Shown here one piece after another: positions 1 through 7,354 of a stretch of DNA of 64,000 nucleotides. Each line of letters begins with the position of its first letter. Positions within the stretch are counted from its first letter, which is position 1. The stretch comes from Ornithinimicrobium avium. GTDB lineage: Bacteria > Actinomycetota > Actinomycetes > Actinomycetales > Dermatophilaceae. The stretch is from NCBI RefSeq assembly GCF_003351765.1, contig NZ_CP031229.1:62001-126000 (forward strand), given 5' to 3'. The notes under the pieces are model-generated. The model did not search any database. It saw only the letters and a list, made by a program, of their open reading frames with translations, and was not told the origin of the DNA. Made by a program: the position numbers and the translations under genes.

Positions 1-1
1 G

Positions 2-112
2 CGCGGGCAGGTCATCGGCTACGAGGGCACCACCGGGTCCTCGACCGGCTGCCACCTGCACTTCGAGACCCGCGAGAACGGCACCCCGGTCAACCCGCGC
101 AACTGGCTCTGA
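2..112 (+). CDS. M23 family peptidase, C-terminal fragment
   Basis: Only the last 36 residues are inside the window; the gene begins upstream. The visible end carries a His-x-His zinc-binding signature (HLHFE) followed by the NGTPVNPRNWL type of ending that is standard for LytM/M23 peptidoglycan endopeptidases. These enzymes cut peptide cross-links in the cell wall. In actinobacteria such a gene often lies between ftsEX and smpB, and here smpB follows 51 bp downstream, which fits. The fragment is too short to say whether the rest of the protein has a signal peptide, coiled coils or other domains. Confidence 0.85.
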   Translation, partial: RGQVIGYEGTTGSSTGCHLHFETRENGTPVNPRNWL

Positions 113-163
113 GCCGATAACCCGCTGGGCCTTGGCCCGGTCACCGCCTAGGATGGGCCGGTC

Positions 164-640
164 ATGCCCAAGGAAACCGGCCGCAAGGTCATCGCCAACA
201 ACAAGAAGGCCCGGCACGAGTACCTCATCGAGGACACCGTCGAGGCCGGCCTGGTGCTGTCCGGGACCGAGGTGAAGTCGCTGCGGCACGGACGCGCCTC
301 CCTCGCGGAGGGGTATGTCGTGGAGTACGGCGGCGAGCTGTGGCTGGAGAACGTGCACATCCCCGAGTACTCCCAGGGCACCTGGACCAACCATGCCGCG
401 CGGCGGCGGCGCAAGCTGCTGCTGCACCGGGAGCAGATCGACAAGCTGGTGGTCAAGGTCGAGCAGGCCGGGCACACGATCGTGCCGCTCTCGCTCTACT
501 TCAAGGACGGGCGGGCCAAGGTCGAGATCGCGCTGGCCAAGGGCAAGAAGCTGCACGACAAGCGGCAGACCCTGCGCGAGCGTCAGGATCGCCGCGAGGC
601 GGAGCGCGCCATGTCGGCGCACCTCAAGCGGCACGGCTGA
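164..640 (+). CDS. smpB: SsrA-binding protein SmpB
   Basis: SmpB (158 aa) binds the tRNA-like domain of tmRNA and brings it to ribosomes stalled on mRNAs lacking a stop codon. The sequence has the typical start (MPKETGRKVIANNKKARHEY), the GTEVKSLR segment and the central LWLENVHIPEY motif of the OB-type core. The basic C-terminal tail (KGKKLHDKRQTLRERQDRRE) is the part that forms a helix in the ribosomal decoding path. Length is normal for the family. The tmRNA gene lies about 660 bp downstream, separated only by a CBS-domain gene, so both partners of trans-translation are encoded together. Confidence 0.97.
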   Translation: MPKETGRKVIANNKKARHEYLIEDTVEAGLVLSGTEVKSLRHGRASLAEGYVVEYGGELWLENVHIPEYSQGTWTNHAARRRRKLLLHREQIDKLVVKVEQAGHTIVPLSLYFKDGRAKVEIALAKGKKLHDKRQTLRERQDRREAERAMSAHLKRHG

Positions 641-742
641 GCGGTGTCAGGAGGGTCGCGGCCCCGGACGTTCTGCGGTTGCCTGGGCACGCCGGCCGGT
701 GCAGGGTGGACGCGTACGTCATACCCCCCGTGAAGGAGACCC

Positions 743-1162
743 GTGACCACCGCACGCGAGATCATGACCGCCGACCCCCACACGCTCCGCGAGGACCAGA
801 CCCTCGTCGAGGCTGCCCGGCTCATGCGCGACCAGGGCATCGGTGCGGTACCGGTCGTCGCCGCCGACGGTTCGCTGGTCGGCATCGTCACCGACCGTGA
901 CATCGCGATCCGCGGCGTGGCGGACGGCGGCGACCTCACCTCCATGAGCATCGGGGGCCTGGCCCAGGGGATCGTCTCGACCGTGGGCCCGGAGGAGGAC
1001 ATCAACCGGATCGTGGACACCATGGGCGGGCAGCAGGTCAAGCGCCTACCGGTGATGGAGGGCGGCAACCTGGTGGGCATCATCAGCGAGGCCGACCTCG
1101 CGCGGCATGTCGCTGACGACCACGTGGTGCACTTCGTGCAGATGGTCTACGGGCGCGGCTGA
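743..1162 (+). CDS. CBS-domain pair protein
   Basis: A small cytosolic protein of 139 aa made almost entirely of two CBS motifs (about residues 1-60 and 75-135), each with the usual ending seen in GIVTDRDIAIR and GIISEADLAR. CBS pairs bind adenine nucleotides and act as energy or redox sensors; stand-alone proteins like this one have no fixed enzymatic role. GTG was chosen as start because AAGGAGA lies just upstream at 733-739. The gene sits between smpB and the tmRNA gene; nothing suggests it works in trans-translation. Target unknown. Confidence 0.85.
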   Translation: MTTAREIMTADPHTLREDQTLVEAARLMRDQGIGAVPVVAADGSLVGIVTDRDIAIRGVADGGDLTSMSIGGLAQGIVSTVGPEEDINRIVDTMGGQQVKRLPVMEGGNLVGIISEADLARHVADDHVVHFVQMVYGRG

Positions 1163-1301
1163 GCCGGCCTGGACCTCCTGCGCCGCCCGGCGGGTGGGCC
1201 GTCGGGAATCGGTGTGCACAGGTCCGCGTTGGACCGTCTAGACTGGACGTTCCGCCGCCAGGGCGGGATCTTGACAACTGCACAGCGTGAGACACCCCCA
1301 T

Positions 1302-1670
1302 GGGGGTGATCGGTTTCGACGTCGTACGGCATTTCAGGGGAAGCGGGTCGAGGAGGCAAGGTCATCTCGTCAACGCTCCTTGCGAAACCAATAGCTGCCA
1401 ATTCCAAGCGCAGCGACTTCGCCCTCGCCGCCTGAGCGAGCCACGAAGTCTGTCAGCCTGAGCTAGTTCTCGACTCAGTGTCTGGCATCAGCTAGAGAAC
1501 TTGCTCCGCCGTCAGGTCACCGGACGGCGGGGGACTCCTAACGTGACTGGGCCTGTCAGGGAACGTGTGCGCGCGAGCCCTGGGGCCGAGAAAATCCGTA
1601 GCGCACTGCACCCGGAGAAGCCCTGATCTACTTGCGACGGACGCGGGTTCGATTCCCGCCACCTCCACGA
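1302..1670 (+). ncRNA. ssrA: transfer-messenger RNA (tmRNA)
   Basis: The 5' end GGGGGTG (1302-1308) pairs with CACCTCC (1660-1666), including a G3-U70 wobble, the identity element for alanyl-tRNA synthetase. The T-arm GCGGGTTCGATTCCCGC precedes the 3' acceptor strand. The reading frame for the degradation tag is at 1397-1435 and encodes ANSKRSDFALAA followed by TGA; the ALAA ending is the proteolysis signal. The terminal CCA is not encoded (the sequence reads CGA at 1668-1670), so the mature end would need enzymatic CCA addition. One-piece tmRNA of normal length. The 3' end of this gene is a well-known integration site for genomic islands, and accessory DNA begins right after it. Confidence 0.95.
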
Positions 1671-1703
1671 ATGTGTCTCACGCTGTGCTGGTTATCCCAC
1701 GTC

Positions 1704-1743
1704 AGCCCCCGGATTCCGCGTAACTACGCGGAATCCGGGGGCT
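1704..1743 (+). terminator. Strong hairpin terminator after tmRNA
   Basis: Perfect 19-bp inverted arms (1704-1722 and 1725-1743) separated by two bases; the stem core reads AGCCCCCGGATTCCGCG and its complement. It is followed by a short TTCGTCG stretch rather than a long U-tract, as is usual in high-GC genomes. Position directly downstream of ssrA indicates that it ends the tmRNA transcript. Confidence 0.75.
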
Positions 1744-1765
1744 TCGTCGCGTGGGCGCGTGTGAG

Positions 1766-1811
1766 CAGATGTAGGCTCGACAGAGCATCTGATTTGTCAC
1801 AGGCTTGTCAC
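1766..1811 (+). promoter_or_regulatory. Candidate promoter and operator of the MauE/Tat cassette
   Basis: A TAGGCT -10-like hexamer (1772-1777) lies between the inverted repeat halves CAGATG (1766-1771) and CATCTG (1786-1791). Two direct copies of TTGTCAC follow at 1794-1800 and 1805-1811, exactly one helical turn (11 bp) apart. Such spacing is typical of activator binding sites. No obvious -35 element was recognised. Inference only. Confidence 0.3.
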
Positions 1812-1940
1812 GCGGTCCGGGCTGGTGGCGATCTTGTCCATGGACCCTTCGGTCGGACCGTCGGTTGCGAAGAGCCGGTCTACATGGGACAGTTGTCTCA
1901 CCAGTCAATGAAGACGTTTGGAGATCAAGGGGCTGATTTC

Positions 1941-2468
1941 ATGGTGGCAACCCTCATTCTAGTCGTCCGCCTGAGTGTTGGCACACTTCTGCTGATTGCG
2001 CTAGTCGGAAAAGTGTTGGACTTGCGTGGTGCTATCAAGCAACTTTCCGCGTATAGATTGCTGCCTGCTCGAACCTCGAAGACCGCCTTGGCGATTCTTT
2101 TGGCGACGGAGCTGACATTGGGAACGCTTCTCATCATGGGATATCGGGAATCTCTGACCATGGTGCTGACTGGTTTGACCTTCGCCAGTTTCGCCGCCGT
2201 AATGTATGTCACACTCAAGCGGGGCCTGGTCGTGGAGTGCGGGTGCATGGGCCGGCTTAGCAGTTCGCAAGTCAGCTGGCCGCTGATTTTGCGCAACGTA
2301 GTTATCGCGGTCGCGCTCATCGCCTTGCCGATGGCGGGTCAAACATTGAGAGCAGAACTGTTTTCGGTGAAAGCATACGACGCAGCCGCGTTGCTGTTGC
2401 CGATCATCGCCTCCGGCATCTTTGCGAGGCGACTTCACAAAGTTCCCCAACCTATCTTGCCCACATGA
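1941..2468 (+). CDS. MauE/DoxX-like redox-associated membrane protein
   Basis: 175 aa, four or five hydrophobic helices (about residues 1-24, 45-68, 72-92, 113-132, 148-164). Topology and the CysGlyCys motif (VECGCMGRL, near residue 100) match the MauE / DoxX-like family, whose founding member is needed for disulfide formation in methylamine dehydrogenase. No methylamine dehydrogenase genes are present here; the next gene encodes a Tat-exported precursor with six C-terminal cysteines, so the likely job is redox support for that peptide. ATG 1941 is preferred because AAGGGG (1927-1932) sits at good distance; longer open frame upstream runs into the terminator and tmRNA. Base composition is clearly lower in GC than the housekeeping genes, suggesting transfer. 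Confidence 0.7.
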   Translation: MVATLILVVRLSVGTLLLIALVGKVLDLRGAIKQLSAYRLLPARTSKTALAILLATELTLGTLLIMGYRESLTMVLTGLTFASFAAVMYVTLKRGLVVECGCMGRLSSSQVSWPLILRNVVIAVALIALPMAGQTLRAELFSVKAYDAAALLLPIIASGIFARRLHKVPQPILPT

Positions 2469-2492
2469 TTCACACACCATGGAAGGAACATC

Positions 2493-3212
2493 ATGACGCT
2501 CACAAGACGCCTCTTTGTCAAGGGTGGTGCCGCGGCAAGTTTCGGCACGTTTCTCTTTGGACTTTTCCCAGAGGTGGGGAAGGCTCGGAGTGGCCTGCGC
2601 TCCACGGCGTTCTAGGAAGCGCCGGTAATCACACTGGTGCGCGAGAGCGACGACTTCGCCGCAGTAGCTGCCCAGTACCCACAGTATCGGTTCGATTGGG
2701 CAAGCGCCGAAGCTCTCAGCACCGACGCATACGCCTGGGTCCACGTTGGAGCAACTCATGGTCGGGCACAAGGAGTCTATGTCCGAGCCCTGGTGGATGT
2801 GACCAGAGGACGGATTGCTTTCGTGCAACACACCACCTTCAAGAAGCGTGGTTTAGACCGCCTCGTCGAAATCCGCTTTGGCGAAAGTGAGATTGCATGG
2901 ACTGGCGTCCTTGATCCGGAAGGGAATCTCCGCCCGGCAAAGGGGTCCGAAGACCCCAAGGTCCTACTTGAGCAGAACCCTGCCACGGCAGGCCTGAATA
3001 CCACTACGCCAACTACAGGCTTCTCAACGTTGGGGTGGTGCGAGGACGTAATCAGCAATGTATGCCAAATCTCGGCCGGTCTCGATAGCGCTATTGCTTG
3101 TGCTATGCTCGGGAGCCTTACTGGCCCATGGACGGGGCTGGGCTGCGGCGTAGTCTTGGTCCTGATCTCTTGGTGGGGTTGCCGTAGGGCAACAAGGATC
3201 ATTTGCGGTTGA
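2493..3212 (+). pseudogene. Tat-exported bacteriocin-like precursor, interrupted by in-frame TAG
   Basis: One reading frame from ATG 2493 (preceded by GGAAGGAA) to TGA 3212 is broken by a single TAG at 2613-2615. Residues 1-33 form a twin-arginine signal: TRRLFVKGG, then a hydrophobic stretch, then a Lys-Ala-Arg-Ser end. After the stop the frame continues with about 140 polar residues of beta-type pattern, then a hydrophobic C-terminal domain with six cysteines (codons 3039-3206) around AIACAMLGSLTGPWTGLGCG. This layout (Tat leader, soluble N-domain, Cys-rich hydrophobic peptide) recalls the halocin C8 precursor, in which the N-domain is the immunity part. Alternatives: a nonsense mutation, a sequencing error, readthrough, or restart at GTG 2637 (no ribosome site visible). 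The upstream and downstream genes of the cassette are intact. Confidence 0.6.
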
Positions 3213-3231
3213 TCACATGGAAGGAGATGCC

Positions 3232-3453
3232 GTGAACAGACGACGGTGGCCACTCCACTATGTTCTAGAGTGGTCCACTGCTGGTGTCGCATTAGGTGGG
3301 CTTCTGATCGTTGCGATCGCCCTCATTGCCGACAGGCCGGACTTTCTGCTCTCCGGAATTCGGTTCGCAGGAGTGGGGCTGGTTGGATTCGTCGTTGCCA
3401 AGATCGCGAATTACAGTCACCGCAAGGAGCAGGGACCGTCGCACCCATCCTGA
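3232..3453 (+). CDS. Small two-helix membrane protein, possible immunity protein
   Basis: 73 aa with two predicted transmembrane helices (about residues 14-34 and 45-62), a basic N-terminus (MNRRRWPLHY) and a charged C-terminal tail (NYSHRKEQG). No family recognised. GTG 3232 is chosen over ATG 3217 because AAGGAG (3221-3226) precedes it at 5 nt. It begins 19 bp after the Tat/Cys-rich gene, so the two are probably co-transcribed. Small membrane proteins next to bacteriocin genes are often immunity factors; that role is inferred from position only. Confidence 0.6.
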   Translation: MNRRRWPLHYVLEWSTAGVALGGLLIVAIALIADRPDFLLSGIRFAGVGLVGFVVAKIANYSHRKEQGPSHPS

Positions 3454-3557
3454 GTTAATAGCGTTTTCTAGTTTGCCTGAATAGCCATTGCGATTTGTGC
3501 CTCTCTCCCTGAGTTCCGCAGCTAATCGGTGATCTGGGGCACGGCCAGAGGTAAACG

Positions 3558-4974
3558 GGGTCTTCAACTTTGAGCGTGGTGCCGGGTGTTCACGCCGCGA
3601 TCGGTCGGGGCGCGTAGCCAATGATGCGGCATCGGTAGTTGTCATGGTTGCGGTACCCACGTCCGACTCTCTTGATCGTCTTGGCGGTCAGGTTCGCCGC
3701 CTCGGTGCGCGCGTTCGTGACCCTGCTGCGGCAGAAGGTGAGCAGCTCGCGCCGCCACGCTCGCAGGGTGCGCATGAGGCTGGCCGGCTCGGGCAGTCGG
3801 GTGGCGCGCACGGCGCTGGCCAGGCGCGCCCAGTGCCGCTGGAAGGAGGCGGTGTCCCGGGCGGCGAGGAGCTGGCGCACGTGCTCCTTGATGCCCCAGG
3901 CCACGGCCAGCTCGATGTCCTGGGCGAGGATCTCCTGCAGCCTGGACCGTTGCCGGAGGGTCAGCCGGTCGCCGGCGCAGGTGAGCAGCTTGCGGTACTT
4001 CCACGGTGTGTCGGTGGCGCGGCCGCGGCGCTCGTGCAGCTCCCAGACCCGGCGGCGGCGGACCTTGGTGCCCATGTCGTTGGCCAGCCGGACCACGTGC
4101 CAGTGGTCCACGCTCACCTTCGCCCTGGGCAGCGCCGTGCGGACGCCGGCGCGGAACTCGCTGCTCATGTCGAGGGCGACGATCTGCACACGCTTGCGCC
4201 ACCACCGCGGCCTCGCCGCCAACCACTTCCGCACGGTCGCACCACGACGGCCGTCGACCACATCCAGGATGGAGCCGTCGTCCAGGTCGGTGAACACGAT
4301 GGACCACGGCTCGACCCGCTTCACCGCGTGGGAGTCGGGGTCGCGCAGGTAGCGCACGGTCCGGAACCGGTGCTCGTCGATCCCCAGGTGCGCCACGTGC
4401 CGACGGTCGACACCGCTGTCCAGGTCCAAGGTGCTCGTGAGCATCCGCATCACCGTCGGCCAGGCCAGGGCGACCTCGTCGGCGACGCGAGAGACGGCGC
4501 GCGGCTCGGCACGACACGCGGTGATCACCTGCTCGGTCAGGCGGGTCGTCACCCGTGCCCGGCTTGGTAGCTGGTCGGTCTCCTCGGTGAAGGAGCGCCG
4601 AGGACATAGTTCTTCGATGCAGGCGTAGCGGCGTTTTCGGACGACGTCCAGTCGCTCACCGCCGCAGGGCACGTCCTTGACGTGCTGCAGGGGCCGGGCC
4701 TGCACCCGGCAGGAGAACACCCCGCACGCCGGGCACGCGCCCTCGCAGGTGATCGTCTCCACGATCACCTGCCTGGGTCGGTCGCCGACAGCAGGGCTGG
4801 CCGAGACGACCCGGTAGCCGGGCAGGTTGAACAGGATCGACGCCGCATCGACGTCGAACGTAGGCTTGTGCACGCTCGCGGTCCTCGCTCTCTGGGATGT
4901 CTTGACAACACCCATGCTGGCGCAGGGCCGCGAGCCCTACGTCAGGGCCCCACCACGCTCAAAGTTGAAGAGCC
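3558..4974 (-). mobile_element. ISL3-family insertion sequence
   Basis: Terminal inverted repeats of about 24 bp lie at 3558-3581 and 4951-4974; reading inward both give GG(G/C) followed by TCTTCAACTTTGAGCG. They enclose one transposase gene on the minus strand. The 8-bp flanks (ending at 3557, starting at 4975) do not match, so the target duplication expected for ISL3 elements is absent, which points to later rearrangement or deletion next to the element. Confidence 0.85.
3590..4915 (-). CDS. ISL3-family transposase
   Basis: 441 aa DDE transposase. N-terminal zinc-finger region with paired cysteines (GACPACGVFSCRV and the CIEELCPRRSF block), then HTH region, then catalytic core with HLGIDEHRF (first Asp), KVSVDHWHVVRLAND (second Asp) and a C-terminal Glu in NARTEAANLTAKTIKR. 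The ending GYRNHDNYRCRIIGY is characteristic of ISL3 transposases. Full length, no stop or frameshift seen, so probably functional. Start could also be GTG at 4873 (VHKPTFDVDAAS), which better resembles the usual family N-terminus. High GC, unlike the cassette it adjoins. Confidence 0.93.
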   Translation of the reverse strand: MGVVKTSQRARTASVHKPTFDVDAASILFNLPGYRVVSASPAVGDRPRQVIVETITCEGACPACGVFSCRVQARPLQHVKDVPCGGERLDVVRKRRYACIEELCPRRSFTEETDQLPSRARVTTRLTEQVITACRAEPRAVSRVADEVALAWPTVMRMLTSTLDLDSGVDRRHVAHLGIDEHRFRTVRYLRDPDSHAVKRVEPWSIVFTDLDDGSILDVVDGRRGATVRKWLAARPRWWRKRVQIVALDMSSEFRAGVRTALPRAKVSVDHWHVVRLANDMGTKVRRRRVWELHERRGRATDTPWKYRKLLTCAGDRLTLRQRSRLQEILAQDIELAVAWGIKEHVRQLLAARDTASFQRHWARLASAVRATRLPEPASLMRTLRAWRRELLTFCRSRVTNARTEAANLTAKTIKRVGRGYRNHDNYRCRIIGYAPRPIAA

Positions 4975-5287
4975 GCCATCGGTCCCTGCGACCGCCCGCA
5001 CGATGTCGGCCAGAGCGGTTCACATGAACGCTCCAGCCGGACCTGGTCGGGCGCGTCGTCGGGACGGTTCGCGCCCTCCTGCCGCGAGTCGCTCCTGGGC
5101 GTCGAAGCCGTGCCAAGCAGGAGCGGCCATCACCAGCCCCGTCCGTTCTCTGGCGGTGCGGAGGAAACGTGGTGGTCGAAGGGCAGGCGTGGTGGTGTGG
5201 GCCTCGACCCGAAGCGTCGCGGTCAGGGAGAAGGTCGATGCGGGGACCTGCTCATCGGTGGTGTCTGCGGATGGTCAGGGCGACGCC
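4975..5287. other. Intergenic remnant between two insertion sequences
   Basis: No convincing gene. On the minus strand, 5252-5287 encodes the 11 residues GVALTIRRHH-R and a TGA that were the original C-terminus of the membrane protein gene at 6744-7247 before the IS256 element inserted. The rest (4975-5251) shows no recognisable motif on either strand. Confidence 0.6.
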
Positions 5288-6758
5288 TGCCCAGACGAGC
5301 AATGATCAGAACCTGTGGATGGCCCTCGGCGGGGTGACGTGCAAGTGGCGTACCTCCCGAGCAAGATCTGAAAGCCCATAGAAGTTCTGATCGGGGTCGG
5401 CGTTGGCGCGCCGGCTCGGGAAGGTACGCCCATGCTCAAGGTAGTCCAGGAGAGCATCGAGTCCAACGTCGACGCGACCGCTGGGGGTGGGTCGCTGCTG
5501 GATGAGATCGTCCGTGACGGTGCTCGGCAGATGCTCGCCGCGGCGTTGCAGGCCGAGGTCGCCGCCTACGTCGAGCGGTACGCCGAGGAGGTCGATGAGC
5601 ACGGCCACCGGCTCGTGGTCCGCAACGGCTACCACCAACCGCGGGAGGTGAGCACCGCCGCTGGTGCGGTCCCGGTGCGCCAGCCGCGGGTCAACGACCG
5701 GCGGGTGGATGAGGCCACCGGTGAGCGCAAGCGGTTCGCCTCGGCGATTCTGCCCGCGTGGGCCCGCAAGAGCCCGCAGCTGGCCGAGGTGCTGCCGTTG
5801 CTGTACCTGCACGGCCTGTCCTCCAGCGACTTCGCCCCGGCGCTGACCCAGTTCCTCGGCACCGCCTCGGGGCTGTCGGCCAAGACGATCACCCGGCTGA
5901 CCGAGCAGTGGCAAGCCGAGGCCGCCGCGTTCAACAAGCGGTCGCTGGCCGGCACCGACTACGTGTACGTGTGGGTCGACGGGATCCACCTCAAGGTCCG
6001 CCTGACCCAGGACAAGGTCTGCCTGCTGGTCATGGTCGGCGTCCGCGCCGACGGCACCAAGGAGCTCGTCGCGCTCGAGGACGGGCACCGCGAGTCCACC
6101 GAGTCCTGGGCCGACCTGCTGCGCTCGTGCAAGCGCCGCGGCATGGCCGCCCCGGTCCTGGCGGTCGGTGACGGGGCGCTGGGGTTCTGGCGTGCGCTGC
6201 GCGACGTCTTCCCCGAGACCGCTGAGCAGCGGTGCTGGTGGCACAAGATCGGCAACGTGCTCGCCGCGCTGCCCAAGTCGGTGCACAAGGACGCCAAGGC
6301 GGCGCTGGCCGAGATCTACCAGGCGCAGGACCGCGAACACGCCCAGGCCGCGGCGCAGGCGTTCGCGGCCGCCTACGGGACCAAGTGGCCCAAGGCGGCC
6401 GCGAAGATCACCGACGACCTCGACGTCCTGCTCGCGTTCTACGACTTCCCGGACGAGCACTGGGTGCACCTGCGCACGACCAACCCCATCGAGTCAACCT
6501 TCGCCACCGTCCGGCTCCGTCAGCGGGTCACCAAGGGCCCCGGCTCGCGCGCCGCGGGCATCGCCATGGCGTTCAAGCTCATCGAGTCCGCGCAACGACG
6601 CTGGCGCGCGGTCAACGCCCCCCACCTCGTGGCCCTCGTCCGCGCCGGCGCCACCTTCGAGAAGGGCAAGCTCGTAGAACGACCCGAGGAATCAGGAGAC
6701 CACCAACACGTCGCGTGACACGCCGATCCACAGGTCTTGACAATTACTCTGCCCAGAC
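5288..6758 (+). mobile_element. IS256-family insertion sequence with 9-bp target duplications
   Basis: The element proper spans 5297-6749 (1453 bp). Its ends both begin GAG(C/T)AAT and share TCA..ACCTGTGGAT, giving imperfect inverted repeats of about 24 bp. It is flanked by identical copies of TGCCCAGAC at 5288-5296 and 6750-6758, an 8-9 bp duplication being usual for this family. The intact duplication indicates a direct insertion that has not rearranged since. The insertion site lies within the 3' end of a minus-strand membrane protein gene. Confidence 0.9.
5432..6718 (+). CDS. IS256-family (mutator type) transposase
   Basis: 428 aa, the normal length for IS256 transposases. DDE residues are visible: Asp in YVYVWVDGIHLKVR (about 180), Asp in VLAVGDGALGFWRAL (about 246) with the downstream CWWHKIGNVL helix, and Glu in TNPIESTFATVRLRQRV (about 355). 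N-terminal region QMLAAALQAEVAAYVERY matches the family. No frameshift, so the element should be mobile. The start ATG 5432 is 135 bp inside the left inverted repeat. Confidence 0.95.
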   Translation: MLKVVQESIESNVDATAGGGSLLDEIVRDGARQMLAAALQAEVAAYVERYAEEVDEHGHRLVVRNGYHQPREVSTAAGAVPVRQPRVNDRRVDEATGERKRFASAILPAWARKSPQLAEVLPLLYLHGLSSSDFAPALTQFLGTASGLSAKTITRLTEQWQAEAAAFNKRSLAGTDYVYVWVDGIHLKVRLTQDKVCLLVMVGVRADGTKELVALEDGHRESTESWADLLRSCKRRGMAAPVLAVGDGALGFWRALRDVFPETAEQRCWWHKIGNVLAALPKSVHKDAKAALAEIYQAQDREHAQAAAQAFAAAYGTKWPKAAAKITDDLDVLLAFYDFPDEHWVHLRTTNPIESTFATVRLRQRVTKGPGSRAAGIAMAFKLIESAQRRWRAVNAPHLVALVRAGATFEKGKLVERPEESGDHQHVA

Positions 6759-7247
6759 GGCGGTCATGAGGAATCCGTTGTAGGGCATCACGAGCATGAT
6801 CGGCAGGAAGAGGGCGACGGCCGCTCCGGTCCACCATGGCCACACCCGTCGGGTGCCGAGCACACCGGCCGCGATCATGCCGACGAAGATCGGCACGACT
6901 GCCAGGACGAAGAGCCATCCGGGTGGTTCGACGCCCACGAGCGGCACGGCGAGCATGGTGGCGCCGCCGATGGTCAGACCGATGGGGGCCAGCAGCCAGA
7001 GCAGGCGCCGCCACCCGCCGACAGGGGTGAGTGCCATGAGGCAGAGGGCGCCGGCGAGGAAGGCCAGCCCGGTCGTGACTTCGGAGGCGGCGCCGGCGCC
7101 ACGGGTGTGGTCGGCGGGCGTGGCCGGGTCGCCCACCAGTCCGACGACGCCGGTTCCAAGCAGGCACAGCGCCGCCGCGGCTGCGGCGCCTCGCGCAAGA
7201 GGGAGGCGGGTGGTGGTCGCGGTGCGAGGCTGAAGGGTGACTGTCAT
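6744..7247 (-). pseudogene. Integral membrane protein, C-terminus replaced by IS256
   Basis: 167 aa as read, with five hydrophobic segments (about residues 17-40, 57-75, 81-102, 110-130, 137-160); no family recognised. The last Glu and the TAA stop come from the IS256 end (GAGTAA). Removing the IS and one target copy restores an 11-residue longer ending, GVALTIRRHHR-stop, at 5287-5252. The protein may still work because only a short basic tail is lost. It is divergent from the two-component genes at 7355-9161 and may have been their target or partner; that is inference from position. Confidence 0.65.
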
Positions 7248-7341
7248 GGGTCAACGGTGCGGGGGCTGCGCGTCGGCCGCCTCCCTCCTACGGCCCTGAC
7301 ACCTCTCTCTCGCGGCAGAGGTCCGGGGGACGTGTTGCTAC

Positions 7342-7347
7342 TACGAT
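7342..7347 (+). promoter_or_regulatory. -10 box of the histidine kinase gene
   Basis: TACGAT ends 8 nt before ATG 7355, so transcription would start at or next to the start codon (leaderless mRNA). No clear -35 element. Confidence 0.45.
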
Positions 7348-7354
7348 CGGCCGC

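Noticed and set aside
2493..2615. The first 40 codons as an independent small peptide gene
   Set aside because: They are a textbook Tat leader with nothing after it, and the same frame continues with plausible mature protein.
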